Source: Gordonia mangrovi | GTDB lineage: Bacteria; Actinomycetota; Actinomycetes; Mycobacteriales; Mycobacteriaceae | Reading direction: 5' to 3' | Length of the DNA stretch: 64,000 bases | NCBI RefSeq assembly: GCF_024734075.1 | Contig: NZ_CP102850.1 | Coordinates: forward strand, 1,798,001-1,862,000 | In this document: piece by piece, positions 34,621 through 47,845 of the stretch | Position numbering within the stretch: the first letter of the stretch is position 1 | Layout: every line of letters starts with the position of its first letter | Program-made: the position numbers and the translations under genes | Notes under the pieces: generated by a model | The model's database searches: none | What the model saw: only the letters and a program-made list of their open reading frames with translations | What the model was told of the DNA's origin: nothing

Positions 34621-35271
34621 CTACCGCTCCCGGAACACCCGGGTCGGACGCATCCGCGTGGAATCGGGCAGCCACTGATTGACGTTGCGCCGCAGCGTGA
34701 ACAAGGCTGCGAGGATCAACAACCCGAACTGCAGCCAGGCGATCACCGACATCGCCGACCACACCTCCGGGTAGTCGAACAGCAGGTCGATGCCGATCGG
34801 GATGCACAGGAGGTTCACCGCGACGGCGGCCAAGAAGAAGTTGCGGCTGTTGCGGCTGTGCCGCGACGCCGCGGCGACCAGCAGTGCGTATTCGACCACC
34901 AGGAACACCACGATCATCACCAGCATGAACGGCGGGAAAAAGCCGGCGAGGGTGTCGACCTGATCCTCGGGACTCGCGTTGCGCGGATCGGTCAGCACAC
35001 CCTGGAGCAGGCGTGCACGCAACAGATCGGTGATCAGTCCGAGGTTGATGAAGCCGTAGACCGCGCTGACGAGGCCGGCGATCGCGGCGCCCCACCAGGC
35101 GACCCGCGCATGCAGGCTCAATGCCGCCGGCGGCGGGCCCGGATCGCCGGGGCGTGGTGGATACAGGTTCGCGTGGTCGCGGTCGCGGGAGGTGTGCGCG
35201 ATCTCGGCCAGGTCCTCGGCATCGAGTTCGGCCTGCGTCGGGATCCGATCCGGGTCGTCAGGGTCGGTCAT
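34621..35271 (-). CDS. uncharacterised membrane protein
   Basis: A 216-residue protein with an acidic, proline-rich N-terminal domain (about 60 residues, MTDPDDPDRIPTQAELDAED at the start) and four membrane helices (about 60-82, 109-130, 141-163, 174-192). No catalytic motif seen. ATG 35271 is chosen over the longer frame to 35343. It converges with the amidohydrolase and is preceded by the secreted propeller-like protein gene on the same strand, 29 bp away, so the two could be co-transcribed. Function unknown. Confidence 0.65.
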   Translation of the reverse strand: MTDPDDPDRIPTQAELDAEDLAEIAHTSRDRDHANLYPPRPGDPGPPPAALSLHARVAWWGAAIAGLVSAVYGFINLGLITDLLRARLLQGVLTDPRNASPEDQVDTLAGFFPPFMLVMIVVFLVVEYALLVAAASRHSRNSRNFFLAAVAVNLLCIPIGIDLLFDYPEVWSAMSVIAWLQFGLLILAALFTLRRNVNQWLPDSTRMRPTRVFRER

Positions 35272-35300
35272 GGGATCGATTGTTCCACGGCCGTCACCGG

Positions 35301-36731
35301 TCACCGAGTGATCTTCAGCATGCGTCCGATCGTCGCCTGCCACAGGGTTCCATCACGCGCGATGGTGCCAGTGAGTTCGAGCGGTTCGTCGATCGGGGCA
35401 TCCCCCACCCGGAGTGTGCGCACCCGTTTGCCGGTCGCGAAATCGGTTGCCACGTAATAGACCGGGCCCAGCTGCTGCACCGACCCCGGCACGTATGGGC
35501 CGTACCCGAGTGCGTTGATCAGACCGTCCCCACGGGACAGCCGGGGCAGGGTCGCGAGGCGATCGCCGTTCTCCCAGACCCGCCGGCACCCACTGTCCGA
35601 CACATCGATCCGGGTCGACCCGCCCACGAATGGCGCGTCGGCCGGCGAGCTCGGCCCGGTCACCGCCATCGGCGGATACTGATAGCCGTAGGTGCTCGGG
35701 ATCACCAGCGAGTCGCCCCACGCGATGATCGAGTTCTCGGTGCCCTGCCCGGACGTACCGAAGGCCGCCATCCGGCAGACCGTCGCACCGGTGTCGCTGT
35801 GGTACACGGTGAGCTGCGGGCGCTCGCCGTTGTCGACGATGGCCACCCACCCGTCCCCACCCGGACCGAAATAGGTGGGCGTCGTGCCCGAACCCCAGGT
35901 CAGCTGGCCGGGCCGCCGGGCCTCACCACGGTCGTAGGTCCGCCGCCACACCACCTGTGGCGTGCCGTCTCCGCCGGCGCGCATCTCGTAGAGCGCGTGG
36001 GTGGACAGCACCGAGACACCGGACTCCCGCACCGACAGCCCGTTACCCAGATCCTCACCCGGCGGCAGATGCATTGAACGGGCCCGTCCGCCGGTGACCG
36101 TACCCACCACCCCGTGCGTCGTGGCGAACCAGACGCGGTGCGCGAAATCCGGCGCCAGACCGGTGATCGCATCCCCGTCCGGGATGTGCGCCGATACATC
36201 GACCCGGTCGTCGACGTAGAGTTGCCAACCCGAACCGGCCCGACGATGCGCGACCCGCAAGATCGCGCCGGAACCGTCCGCCACCACCACCCGGTCGCGG
36301 CTGTCGAGATAGCCGTACACCCCGCCGAGCAGCCCGCCTTTGGTCAGCTGCAGCCGGGCGACCGGCGTGGCCGTCGCGGGGTCGAACAAGGCGACGGTCG
36401 GCACCGCGAACTCCGGCGGCGAGGTTCCCACGAACTGCGTGCACAGCGACACGGGCATCCCGTCGCGGCCGATGAACGTCGCCGCGCACGCCCCGCCCGG
36501 TACCGCCGACGCGACCAGCCGGGCGGTGCGACCCGGACCGTGAAACGGTGTCGAGTCGGTCGACCACAGGTCGCCATGCATGAGCGACGTTCCCACCGGC
36601 CCCACACCTGTCGTGGGTTGTGGCGCGGCTGCCGGGACCGCCGTGGCCGGCGGGGCGACGATCATCGTCAGCACTGCGGCGACCACCGCAGCGAACGTCG
36701 ACATCCGAATCCGGCCTCGGTACCCCCACAT
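35301..36731 (-). CDS. secreted protein, probable beta-propeller
   Basis: A 476-residue exported protein with signal peptide (RGRIRM, hydrophobic core, PPATAVPAAAP). The mature part is all-beta in appearance, with repeated blocks of the form GY-x-DSRDRVVVADG, HRVWFATTHGVVGTV, GGDGWVAIVDNG and RDGTLWQATIG at roughly 50-60 residue spacing, as expected for a PQQ/SMP30-like beta-propeller. Two cysteine pairs may be disulfides. No catalytic residue can be assigned. The frame is open to 36791; ATG 36731 gives a normal signal peptide. Function unknown. Confidence 0.65.
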   Translation of the reverse strand: MWGYRGRIRMSTFAAVVAAVLTMIVAPPATAVPAAAPQPTTGVGPVGTSLMHGDLWSTDSTPFHGPGRTARLVASAVPGGACAATFIGRDGMPVSLCTQFVGTSPPEFAVPTVALFDPATATPVARLQLTKGGLLGGVYGYLDSRDRVVVADGSGAILRVAHRRAGSGWQLYVDDRVDVSAHIPDGDAITGLAPDFAHRVWFATTHGVVGTVTGGRARSMHLPPGEDLGNGLSVRESGVSVLSTHALYEMRAGGDGTPQVVWRRTYDRGEARRPGQLTWGSGTTPTYFGPGGDGWVAIVDNGERPQLTVYHSDTGATVCRMAAFGTSGQGTENSIIAWGDSLVIPSTYGYQYPPMAVTGPSSPADAPFVGGSTRIDVSDSGCRRVWENGDRLATLPRLSRGDGLINALGYGPYVPGSVQQLGPVYYVATDFATGKRVRTLRVGDAPIDEPLELTGTIARDGTLWQATIGRMLKITR

Positions 36732-36800
36732 GGTCGACAGCTCACCACGTCTCGCCGTCGGCCGGTGCCGTCTTGGGTGAGAAGGTCGCAATTGCCGGCG

Positions 36801-38072
36801 CTACTGATCGAAATGTGTGAGCAGGAACTGGGTGCCGGGCAGCAGGGTGGTGAGCATCGGCAGCGCATGATTGACCACCAGCCCGGGGAAGATCGGCGGG
36901 ATCTGGTTGGTCACCAGCGCGACGTCGGCACCCTGCGCGCGCCAGTCCCGATACAGTTGCTCGACCTGGTTGTAGGAGATGACGTCGTCATTGATGCCGC
37001 CTTCGAGCAACACCGGGGCGTTGGGGGTCAACCGACCGATGTGCTGATCGTCGACGGCCTTTCGCGCGGCCGGCGTGCGCTCGATGACCGCCGACAGCGG
37101 CTCACCGGTGCGGGTCCACTGGTTGGTGCGCTGGAAGCCGAATGCCAGACCGGTGTCCCCGATGCACTGCGTGGCCAACTGAGCGAGCACCCGGCGTCCC
37201 GTCGGAGCGGTCTCCCGTTCGATCACCGACTGCAGCGCAGGGTATCGAGCGGCCAGACCATTGATCGCGTACCCGAGGACACCCGTGATGAACGTGCCGT
37301 CGACCTGCCGGGTCACCTTCGCGAGATCGGCCGGCGGGGCGCCCGCGTAGGTGGCCTTGACGTTCAGTTCCGGAGCATAGGTCTGGGCCATCTCCGCTGC
37401 CGATGCCGCGGCTCCGCCACCCTGCGAATAGCCGGAGAAGCCGACCGGGGCGTCGTCGCCCGCCTTGGAGAGCGACAATGCCACCCGCGCACCGTCGAGC
37501 ATGGCCGCACCCGATTCCCGGCGGTTCACGTAGGTGTGGATGCCAGGTGTGCCCATTCCGATGTAGTCGGTGATGAACACGCGCACGCCGTTGAGCAGCA
37601 AGAGATTCAGTTCGAGGGCGGTGTAGTTGACCGCGATGCTGGGCTTCGCGGGATCGATCGCGAGGGGGAAGTTCATCAGTTTCGAGCCCGCGCACTGGTC
37701 GCCCTGACCGACAGTGCCCGGTCCGAGCACGACGGTCGGTCGCGCGCCCCGCCGCTGCCACGGCGCAGTCGGTTCGACCAGCGTGCCGGTGACCGCTGCC
37801 GGCGTCCCGTCCTGATACTGCGAGGTGTACATGACGCGCGTCGCCGTACCCGGCCACTGATTTCCCATGCCGGGGATCTGCAGCAACAGCGGACTGGGTT
37901 CGCTACGGATGACCGACCCGGGCTCGGTGTCGAACCGGGCGGGCGGTGTGTAGAAGTTGCCGACAGCCGACGCGGCGGGCGTACCCACCACCAGACCGGA
38001 GCCGGCGATCAGACCGGTGACGACGAGCGCGATGACCCGTCGGGTCGCCTGGAGTTCAGGAAATCGCATCAT
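36801..38072 (-). CDS. secreted lipase (LIP/triacylglycerol lipase family)
   Basis: A 423-residue exported alpha/beta-hydrolase of the PF03583-type secretory lipase family, frequent in mycolata. Signal peptide about residues 11-36 (ending AASA). The nucleophile elbow is GFSGYSQGGGA (S216), preceded by VFITDYIGMGTPG, and the acid and histidine lie near NDDVISYNQVEQ and the C-terminal VVNHALPML. Two conserved cysteines (CAGS, QCIG) fit the family disulfides. ATG 38072 follows GGGGGAAC at good spacing. Substrate range is unknown; family members cleave triacylglycerols and other esters. Confidence 0.87.
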   Translation of the reverse strand: MMRFPELQATRRVIALVVTGLIAGSGLVVGTPAASAVGNFYTPPARFDTEPGSVIRSEPSPLLLQIPGMGNQWPGTATRVMYTSQYQDGTPAAVTGTLVEPTAPWQRRGARPTVVLGPGTVGQGDQCAGSKLMNFPLAIDPAKPSIAVNYTALELNLLLLNGVRVFITDYIGMGTPGIHTYVNRRESGAAMLDGARVALSLSKAGDDAPVGFSGYSQGGGAAASAAEMAQTYAPELNVKATYAGAPPADLAKVTRQVDGTFITGVLGYAINGLAARYPALQSVIERETAPTGRRVLAQLATQCIGDTGLAFGFQRTNQWTRTGEPLSAVIERTPAARKAVDDQHIGRLTPNAPVLLEGGINDDVISYNQVEQLYRDWRAQGADVALVTNQIPPIFPGLVVNHALPMLTTLLPGTQFLLTHFDQ

Positions 38073-38206
38073 TGAGATGTTCCCCCAGATTTGTCTCATA
38101 CCTTGGTAAGCTACCGCACAGTAACAACTGCGGGTGAGCGGGGTCATCCCATAACCGAAAGGTCCGGTTGTCCTCGAGGGTCAGGACGGGCGGCTCCACG
38201 CGGTCG

Positions 38207-38710
38207 TCACGCCCGGTCGCACTCCTGGAGCAGTGCCACGGTTTGCCCGACGATCACCGCCACGTCCTGGTCTACGTCAACCACACCACCGGCCTCGTCG
38301 GAACCGAGTGGCTCGAGGGTGTCGAATTGGGACTCCAGCAATGCCGCGGGCATGAAATGTCCAGGACGGGACGCCTGCCGACGGGTGATGACCTCGATCG
38401 GGCCGTCCAGATGGACGAAGAAGACCAACGGCGCATGGGCGCGGAGCTGGTCGCGGTAGGAGAGCTTGAGGGCCGAACAGCTCACCACGCCACCGTCGGC
38501 GTGCTCGGCCAGCCACTGCCCGACCGCGTCGAGCCACGGACGCCGATCATCGTCGTCGAGCGCTGAACCCGACGACATCTTGGCGACGTTCTGCGGCGAG
38601 TGGAAATCGTCTGCGTCGGCGAACGGGACCTGTAGGCGCCGGGCCAGCGCCATCCCGACCGTCGATTTTCCCGATCCGGACACTCCCATCACCACGACCG
38701 ACGATCGCAT
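38207..38710 (-). CDS. gntK: gluconokinase
   Basis: A 167-residue kinase of the shikimate-kinase/gluconokinase fold. The P-loop GVSGSGKST is at residues 9-17, followed by FADADDFHSPQNVAKMSSG (gluconate-binding signature), SCSALKLSYRDQLR (LID/Walker B analogue) and RPGHFMPAALLESQFDTLE, diagnostic for GntK. It phosphorylates D-gluconate to 6-phosphogluconate for the pentose phosphate pathway. No gluconate permease is adjacent. It sits downstream of lysC-asd, separated from it by a strong terminator, so it is transcribed independently. Confidence 0.93.
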   Translation of the reverse strand: MRSSVVVMGVSGSGKSTVGMALARRLQVPFADADDFHSPQNVAKMSSGSALDDDDRRPWLDAVGQWLAEHADGGVVSCSALKLSYRDQLRAHAPLVFFVHLDGPIEVITRRQASRPGHFMPAALLESQFDTLEPLGSDEAGGVVDVDQDVAVIVGQTVALLQECDRA

Positions 38711-38753
38711 GTGTGCTCCTCAGCTGTTGTCGGCGACGGCCCGAAAAGCGAAA

Positions 38754-38783
38754 AACGTCACGAGGGCAGTCCCTCGTGACGTT
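38754..38783 (-). terminator. rho-independent terminator of lysC-asd
   Basis: AACGTCACGAGGG (38754-38766) pairs perfectly with CCCTCGTGACGTT (38771-38783) around CAGT. On the minus strand it is followed by a T-rich tract (TTTTTCGCTTTTC), giving a textbook intrinsic terminator 45 nt after the asd stop and before the gntK start. Confidence 0.9.
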
Positions 38784-38827
38784 CTCGCACGCTCACCTGC
38801 GCAGGCGCATCGGCGGACAGAGTGGTG

Positions 38828-41118
<2,291 letters not shown>

Positions 41119-41447
41119 GTCGACCACCTTTCGGGGGTTGTCGGATGTGCATCGCCCCAGTTCGGAGTGCTCGACGTTGAGCATCGGGGCGAACCTGGAG
41201 ATCCTGTCCGCACGTTCGTCGGGGTATTCGGACGAACTTGCGATCAGCACCACTTAGCGGCCATCACCTTACCGGCGGCGACCTTCATGCCCGAATCCGC
41301 CACCCACGCCGGTGTGAGACCGGCCATATATGCGGACGCGGTCGTCGGTGCCGCCACGCCGATTCCCTCGGACCAGATGTGACTGACCGCCGATGGCCCG
41401 GCGAGTGTGGTGGTGGCCATGTCGCGGGTCGTCCTACCATCGCTGAG
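41119..41447. other. intergenic region between lysC and the GT-C-like gene
   Basis: This 329-bp gap holds the lysC promoter (no clear hexamer chosen), a possible small minus-strand gene (41244-41420) and, at the right edge, TACCAT (41435-41440), ending 8 nt before the next start. A CATATATG stretch near 41328 is the most AT-rich point and a candidate promoter element. Confidence 0.4.
41244..41420 (-). CDS. candidate small protein upstream of lysC
   Basis: A 58-codon frame, [20 protein letters not shown] at the start, [12 protein letters not shown] at the end. It has strongly GC-biased third positions typical of real genes here, and lies on the lysC strand. It has one weakly amphipathic region and a C-terminal cysteine. 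There is no clear ribosome site and no recognised family, so it may be a chance frame. Its end lies 125 nt before the lysC start, so it could be a leader gene. Confidence 0.3.
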   Translation of the reverse strand: MATTTLAGPSAVSHIWSEGIGVAAPTTASAYMAGLTPAWVADSGMKVAAGKVMAAKWC

Positions 41448-42719
41448 GTGGCCACCGGAACCGACATCGGTGCCTCCGCACGCGGTGGGCGCGTGCCGCG
41501 GCGCACTGCACACTCCACCACCGCACGCACGTCCCGGGGCCGCGATGCGACGGTGTGGGAGTTCCTCGCTCGCCCCTCGGTCCTGCGGTGGATCGAACCG
41601 ATCGTCGTCTTCCTGGTCATCCGTGCGATCGGCATCGCGGTGCTGGCGCGTTTCGCCGAGCTACGCGACACCACGCTCGGCGACACCCTGTGGCTCTGGG
41701 ACGGACAGTGGATGGTGGCGATCGCCGAGTACGGCTACCGCAATGTGCCGTTCACGCAGACCGATGCGCGCGGACTGCACACCCCGGATACCGCCTACGC
41801 GTTCTTCCCGGGATATCCGGTGCTGGTGGGTGGGGTGGCCAAGTTACCGCTGATCACCCCGTACGGCGCAGCGATCGCGGTGAATGTGGTGTTGGGGTGT
41901 GTGGCCGCGGTCGGCGCCGCCCGGCTCGGTGCGTGGTGCGCGCGGCTGATGGCGCGGCGCTCGCCCCTCGGTCCGGCCGACCCCCGGCGCACGGGACTGT
42001 TGGTGGTGGCGTTGTTCGCGGCCACACCGATGTCGGTGGTGCTGAACATGGCGTACACCGAAGCGCTGTTCTGCGCGCTCGCGGTGTGGGCGTTGATCGG
42101 GGTGCTGGAGCATCGGTGGCTGCTGGCCGGCACCTGTGCGCTGCTCGCCGGGCTGAGTCGCCCGACCGGTGTGGTGGTGGTCGGGGTGGTGGTCCTCGCC
42201 GCCGTGCTGGCGCGGCGCGACGGATGGCGGGCATGGGCGGCGGTGGTCATCAGCCCGCTGGGATACCTCGGCTATCTGGCGGTCGTCTGGTGGCGCACCG
42301 GCTCGCCGACCGGCTGGTTCCGCATCCAGACCGAGGGCTGGGGCACCCGGTTCGACTGGGGACGCACCACCTTCGCGTTCGTCAACGACTCGCTGGTGCA
42401 TTCCGGTGAGGTCGCACCCGTGGCGACATCGGGGATCATCATCGGCACCCTGGGCCTGCTGATCCTCGCGGTGTGGTCGCGGCTGCCGTGGCCGGTGCTG
42501 CTCTACGGGGCGCTGGTGGTCGCGTCGATCGTGCTGTCGAGTGGCCTGATGATGAGCCGGGCACGGCTCCTGTTGCCGGCGTTCGTCCTGCTGATCCCGG
42601 TGGCCGTGATCATGGCCCGGTGGCGGCCGGGGGTCGCGGCCGCGGCGCTGACCCCCGTCGTGCTGGGCAGCGCCTGGTTCGGCGCGCACATGCTGACGGT
42701 GTATCCGCACGCGATGTGA
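41448..42719 (+). CDS. polytopic membrane protein, probable GT-C glycosyltransferase (PIG-V-like)
   Basis: A 423-residue protein with about ten membrane helices. The first extracytoplasmic loop carries WLWDGQWMVAIAEYGYRNVPF, matching the W-D-x-x-W-Y-x-x-I-x-E-x-G-Y motif of PIG-V/mannosyltransferase-like GT-C enzymes, where the Asp is catalytic. This is followed by AYAFFPGYPVLV. Such enzymes transfer mannose from polyprenyl-phosphate donors to lipids or proteins outside the membrane. GTG 41448 lies 8 nt after TACCAT, consistent with leaderless mRNA; the frame upstream to 41238 is non-coding in character. Acceptor unknown. Confidence 0.75.
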   Translation: MATGTDIGASARGGRVPRRTAHSTTARTSRGRDATVWEFLARPSVLRWIEPIVVFLVIRAIGIAVLARFAELRDTTLGDTLWLWDGQWMVAIAEYGYRNVPFTQTDARGLHTPDTAYAFFPGYPVLVGGVAKLPLITPYGAAIAVNVVLGCVAAVGAARLGAWCARLMARRSPLGPADPRRTGLLVVALFAATPMSVVLNMAYTEALFCALAVWALIGVLEHRWLLAGTCALLAGLSRPTGVVVVGVVVLAAVLARRDGWRAWAAVVISPLGYLGYLAVVWWRTGSPTGWFRIQTEGWGTRFDWGRTTFAFVNDSLVHSGEVAPVATSGIIIGTLGLLILAVWSRLPWPVLLYGALVVASIVLSSGLMMSRARLLLPAFVLLIPVAVIMARWRPGVAAAALTPVVLGSAWFGAHMLTVYPHAM

Positions 42720-42743
42720 ACCCGCGCCGGGAGGCCCACAGAC

Positions 42744-43430
42744 TCAGCGTTCGCCACGGGCGGCGAACCCCTCGCACAGGTAGGCGATCCCGTCGTCGAG
42801 ACGGCTACGCGGGTCCAGCAACCCCGGCGCGACCGGACTCGCGGCGAGTCCGGACAGATGCGGCGCGAGCGCTTTGGGCTCACCCGCGATCAGTTTCGCC
42901 AGCCCGTCGGGGCCCTCAGAGGGTTTCTCCGCGCGCAGCAGATCATCGCTCACCGCCACCAGCGCCACGCCATGCACGTGACTCCACACGGTCAACGCCA
43001 TGCCGGTGGCCTCCACCAGGTCGACGCCCAGGTCGAGGAACCCGGCGGCGAACCAGTCCAGACACCGCAGCGACTCGTCGCCGAAGCTGTGTCGTGGCGA
43101 CGAATAGGCCAGGACGACCCAGGGATGTCGCCGATACAGCTTCCAGTCGATGTCGACCACCACCCGCACCCGGTCCCGCCAGCCCCAGTGCGCGGGGTCA
43201 TCGACCGGATACGGGAACCGCCGGCCGATCTCCTCCGACATCTCCTGCAGCAGCGCATCCTTGTCGTCGACATGGCGGTACAGCGACATCGCCCCGACGC
43301 CCAGGTCGTCGGCGATGCGGCGCATCGACAACGCGCCGATCCCGTCGCGGTCGGCCACCGCGATGGCCGTGTCCACGATCGCCTCCAGGGTCAGCTTCAG
43401 GCTCGCGGTCCCCTTGTCCGCTGACGCCAC
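42744..43430 (-). CDS. TetR-family repressor of the adjacent MFS pump
   Basis: A 228-residue TetR-family protein. The N-terminal helix-turn-helix is IGALSMRRIADDLGVGAMSLYRHVDDKDAL (about residues 31-60), and the longer C-terminal ligand domain is of the TetR class-C type (VWSHVHGVALVAVS). GTG 43430 follows AAGGGAG; the longer frame to 43544 runs through the operator region and is rejected. It is divergent from the MFS pump, with twin GCGTAC-N3-GTACGC sites between them, so it is presumably that pump's drug-responsive repressor. Ligand unknown. Confidence 0.9.
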   Translation of the reverse strand: MASADKGTASLKLTLEAIVDTAIAVADRDGIGALSMRRIADDLGVGAMSLYRHVDDKDALLQEMSEEIGRRFPYPVDDPAHWGWRDRVRVVVDIDWKLYRRHPWVVLAYSSPRHSFGDESLRCLDWFAAGFLDLGVDLVEATGMALTVWSHVHGVALVAVSDDLLRAEKPSEGPDGLAKLIAGEPKALAPHLSGLAASPVAPGLLDPRSRLDDGIAYLCEGFAARGER

Positions 43431-43491
43431 CGACGACTCCCTTCCGTGCCACCCGCGTGTGTGCACCACCACCTGCGGGAATAAATGATTT

Positions 43492-43539
43492 GCGTACAGC
43501 GTACCCACGTGGAGTACCGTCGTTGCGTACGGCGTACGC
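43492..43539. promoter_or_regulatory. twin TetR operators at the MFS pump promoter
   Basis: GCGTACAGCGTACCC (43492-43506) and GCGTACGGCGTACGC (43525-43539) are two copies of one hyphenated palindrome; the second is perfect. They flank TACCGT (43515-43520), a likely -10 element for the MFS gene, so one site covers the -35 region and the other the transcription start. This arrangement allows repression by steric block. Confidence 0.75.
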
Positions 43540-43583
43540 GACACCGTTCGTCGCCGCCGCGAGCAGAACCGAGGAGCACTCCC

Positions 43584-45143
43584 ATGTCCGTCATCATCTC
43601 GTCATCCGATCGGCACCGGAACCCGTCCGGCGCCGATCGACGTGTGTGGTGGGGTCTGGCGGTGCTGACGCTGCCGGTGCTGCTGGTGTCGATGGACTTC
43701 TCCGTGCTCTATCTGGCGATCCCCGCCATCACCGACGCATTGGCCCCCACCGCCGCGCAGCAACTGTGGATCCTCGACATCTACGGCTTCCTGATCGCCG
43801 GGTTGCTCATCACGATGGGCAACGTCGGCGACCGCATCGGTCGGCGTCGGGTGCTGCTGGCCGGCGCCGCACTGTTCGGCCTGGCCTCGGTCATCGCCGC
43901 GTTCGCACCGAACGCGGCGGTGCTGATCGCGGCACGCGCGCTGATGGGCGTCGGTGGCGCCACGCTGATGCCGTCGAGCCTGTCGCTGCTGGCCAACATG
44001 TTCCCCGATGCCCGCGAGCGGGCCAAGGCCATCGGCGTGTGGACCGCGGCGTTCGCCGGCGGCAGCGCGATCGGGCCCGTCGTCGGCGGCGTGCTGCTGC
44101 ACCATTACTGGTGGGGTGCGGTGTTCCTGATCAACGTGCCGGTGCTGGCGGTGCTGTTCGTCGCCGCCCCGCGACTCGTGCCGGAGTACCGGGCCCCGGT
44201 GGTGGCGCGGTTCGACGTGGTCGGCGTCGTGCTGTCGCTGCTGGGCATCCTGCCGGTGGTGTACGCGGTCAAGACGATGGCCGCCGAAGGCCTCGACGGC
44301 GGCGTCGTCGTCATCGGGTTGTTCGGCCTGGCGATGCTGGTCACGTTCCTGGCGCACCAACGCCGGGCGCCCGCACCGCTGCTCGATCTCGCCCTGTTCC
44401 GCAACCCGCAGTTCAGCGCGGCGGTGTCGACAGCACTCGTCGGCATGATGGCACTGGGCGGTATGTCGTACCTGACCGGCGTGTATCTGCAGTCGGTGCG
44501 CGGGTTCGACGTGCTCACCGCGGCGCTGGCCGGCCTGCCGATGGCGGTCGCGGTGGCCGTGTTCTCCATCGGGGCCTCCCGGGTGGTGGTGGCGTTCGGG
44601 CTGCGTACCGCATTCGTCGGGGCGGTGCTGTTCGCCGCGCTCGGAAACCTCGGATTGCTGGCACTGTCGCTGTCGAGCCCGCTATGGGTGTACCTGGCCT
44701 TCACCTCGATCGCGGGCATCGGCTACGGCATCGTGTTCAGTCTGGTCTCCGACGTCGTCGTGGGGTCGGTGCCGGTGGAACGCTCCGGCGCCGCATCCGG
44801 CATCTCCGAGACGAGTTTCGAGCTGGGCACCGCGATGGGTCTCGCGCTGCTCGGTTCACTGGCGACGCTGGTGTTCCGGGAACGCTCCGACGGCTGGAGC
44901 TTCGGCGACACCCTGGGCGACACGTTGCATCGGGCAACCGAGATGGGCAGCAGTGGCACCGAACTCGCCGGCGCGGCGCGGGTCGCCTTCGTCGACGGGA
45001 TGCACGCCGCATCGTTGGCAAGCGTGATCGCACTCGGCGTGCTCGCGGTGGTGCTGACCGTGGTGATGCGCCCCCGGCCCGCTCCCGCTGCCGGCCGACC
45101 GACGTCACCGACGGTGACCGGCGCCGAGGTCGTGCACCCGTAG
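43584..45143 (+). CDS. MFS drug exporter, DHA2 family (14 TM)
   Basis: A 519-residue transporter of the 14-helix DHA2 family (EmrB/QacA/SmvA type). Signatures are LYLAIPAITDAL after helix 1, GNVGDRIGRRRVLLAGA (motif A), ARALMGVGGATLMPSSL and the motif-C stretch GGSAIGPVVGGVLL typical of antiporters. It should export cationic or hydrophobic drugs using the proton gradient. ATG 43584 follows CGAGGAGC; the frame upstream to 43485 covers the operators. Regulated by the divergent TetR gene. A nitroreductase gene starts 10 nt after its stop but with its own promoter hexamer. Confidence 0.92.
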   Translation: MSVIISSSDRHRNPSGADRRVWWGLAVLTLPVLLVSMDFSVLYLAIPAITDALAPTAAQQLWILDIYGFLIAGLLITMGNVGDRIGRRRVLLAGAALFGLASVIAAFAPNAAVLIAARALMGVGGATLMPSSLSLLANMFPDARERAKAIGVWTAAFAGGSAIGPVVGGVLLHHYWWGAVFLINVPVLAVLFVAAPRLVPEYRAPVVARFDVVGVVLSLLGILPVVYAVKTMAAEGLDGGVVVIGLFGLAMLVTFLAHQRRAPAPLLDLALFRNPQFSAAVSTALVGMMALGGMSYLTGVYLQSVRGFDVLTAALAGLPMAVAVAVFSIGASRVVVAFGLRTAFVGAVLFAALGNLGLLALSLSSPLWVYLAFTSIAGIGYGIVFSLVSDVVVGSVPVERSGAASGISETSFELGTAMGLALLGSLATLVFRERSDGWSFGDTLGDTLHRATEMGSSGTELAGAARVAFVDGMHAASLASVIALGVLAVVLTVVMRPRPAPAAGRPTSPTVTGAEVVHP

Positions 45144-45152
45144 CCTGGCGGA

Positions 45153-45743
45153 GTGCACGAACTCATCGCCGGCCGGCGCAGTGCGCGCGGCTACGACCCC
45201 GATGCGACCATCACCGCCGCCGACCTGACCGCCGTCCTCGAGGCCGGACGCTGGGCGCCCACCTGGGGCCGCATGCAGCCGGTGCGGTTCGTCGTCGGCG
45301 TGCGCGGCGATGCCACGTTCGCCGGACTCACCGAGATCCTCACCCGTGGCAACGCGGGATGGGCGCCGGCGTCGGCGGCGCTGGTGCTCGTGTGCACCAG
45401 CGCCGAGCCCGACGACGAGAAGGCCCGCACCTACGCCGCAGTCGATGCGGGTTTGGCTGTGTCCCAGATGATCCTGCAGGCGGGCGCGCTCGGCTTCAAC
45501 GGCCATCCGATGGCCGGTTTCGACCCCGACGCGGCCCGGCGGCGGTTCGGCATCCCCGACGACCGGCGTCCGCTCGTGTTGCTCGGCATCGGCCGCGTGG
45601 CCGACCCCACGAACGTGGCACCGGAGATCCGCGAACGCGACGCCCGGCCGCGCACCCGATTGCCGCTGGCCGAGGTCGCCTTCGCCGACACCTGGGGCAC
45701 CCCGTATCGGCCGTCCGACCGACGTTCGCCAGAGGGCATTTGA
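45153..45743 (+). CDS. nitroreductase-family FMN oxidoreductase
   Basis: A 196-residue member of the nitroreductase fold. FMN-binding and active-site stretches are LIAGRRSARGYDPDATIT (the conserved RRSxRxY start), EAGRWAPTWGRMQPVRFVV and GLAVSQMILQAGALGFNGHPMAGFD. The family reduces nitro compounds, quinones or enones; no substrate can be given. GTG 45153 lies 7 nt after TAGCCT (45141-45146), a hexamer overlapping the MFS stop codon, so the gene probably has its own leaderless transcript as well as read-through from the pump gene. Its 3' end is followed at once by the leucine leader. Confidence 0.87.
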   Translation: MHELIAGRRSARGYDPDATITAADLTAVLEAGRWAPTWGRMQPVRFVVGVRGDATFAGLTEILTRGNAGWAPASAALVLVCTSAEPDDEKARTYAAVDAGLAVSQMILQAGALGFNGHPMAGFDPDAARRRFGIPDDRRPLVLLGIGRVADPTNVAPEIRERDARPRTRLPLAEVAFADTWGTPYRPSDRRSPEGI

Positions 45744-45776
45744 TCCGCGACCGTGGCGGGGAGTACAGTCCAGCAC

Positions 45777-45818
45777 ATGCAGCGTGCACTCCTTCTCGGT
45801 TGCCGCGGCGGGGTCTGA
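45777..45818 (+). CDS. leuL: leucine leader peptide
   Basis: A 13-codon ORF, MQRALLLGCRRG-like (exact reading MQRALLLGCRGGV), with three consecutive leucine codons CTC CTT CTC at 45789-45797. It lies 79 nt before leuA. TACAGT (45764-45769) ends 8 nt before its ATG, so the leader itself appears leaderless. Ribosome stalling at the leucine codons when leucyl-tRNA is scarce would alter folding of the following hairpin, the attenuation mechanism known for actinobacterial leuA leaders. Confidence 0.85.
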   Translation: MQRALLLGCRGGV

Positions 45819-47750
<1,932 letters not shown>

Positions 47751-47845
47751 CACCACGCGCAGCACATCCCGATCACGGCGGCGGTCTGACGCCGCCCGAT
47801 GACCCGCGATGCCCGGACGACCTCCGCGCGCATCGTGCCAGAGAC

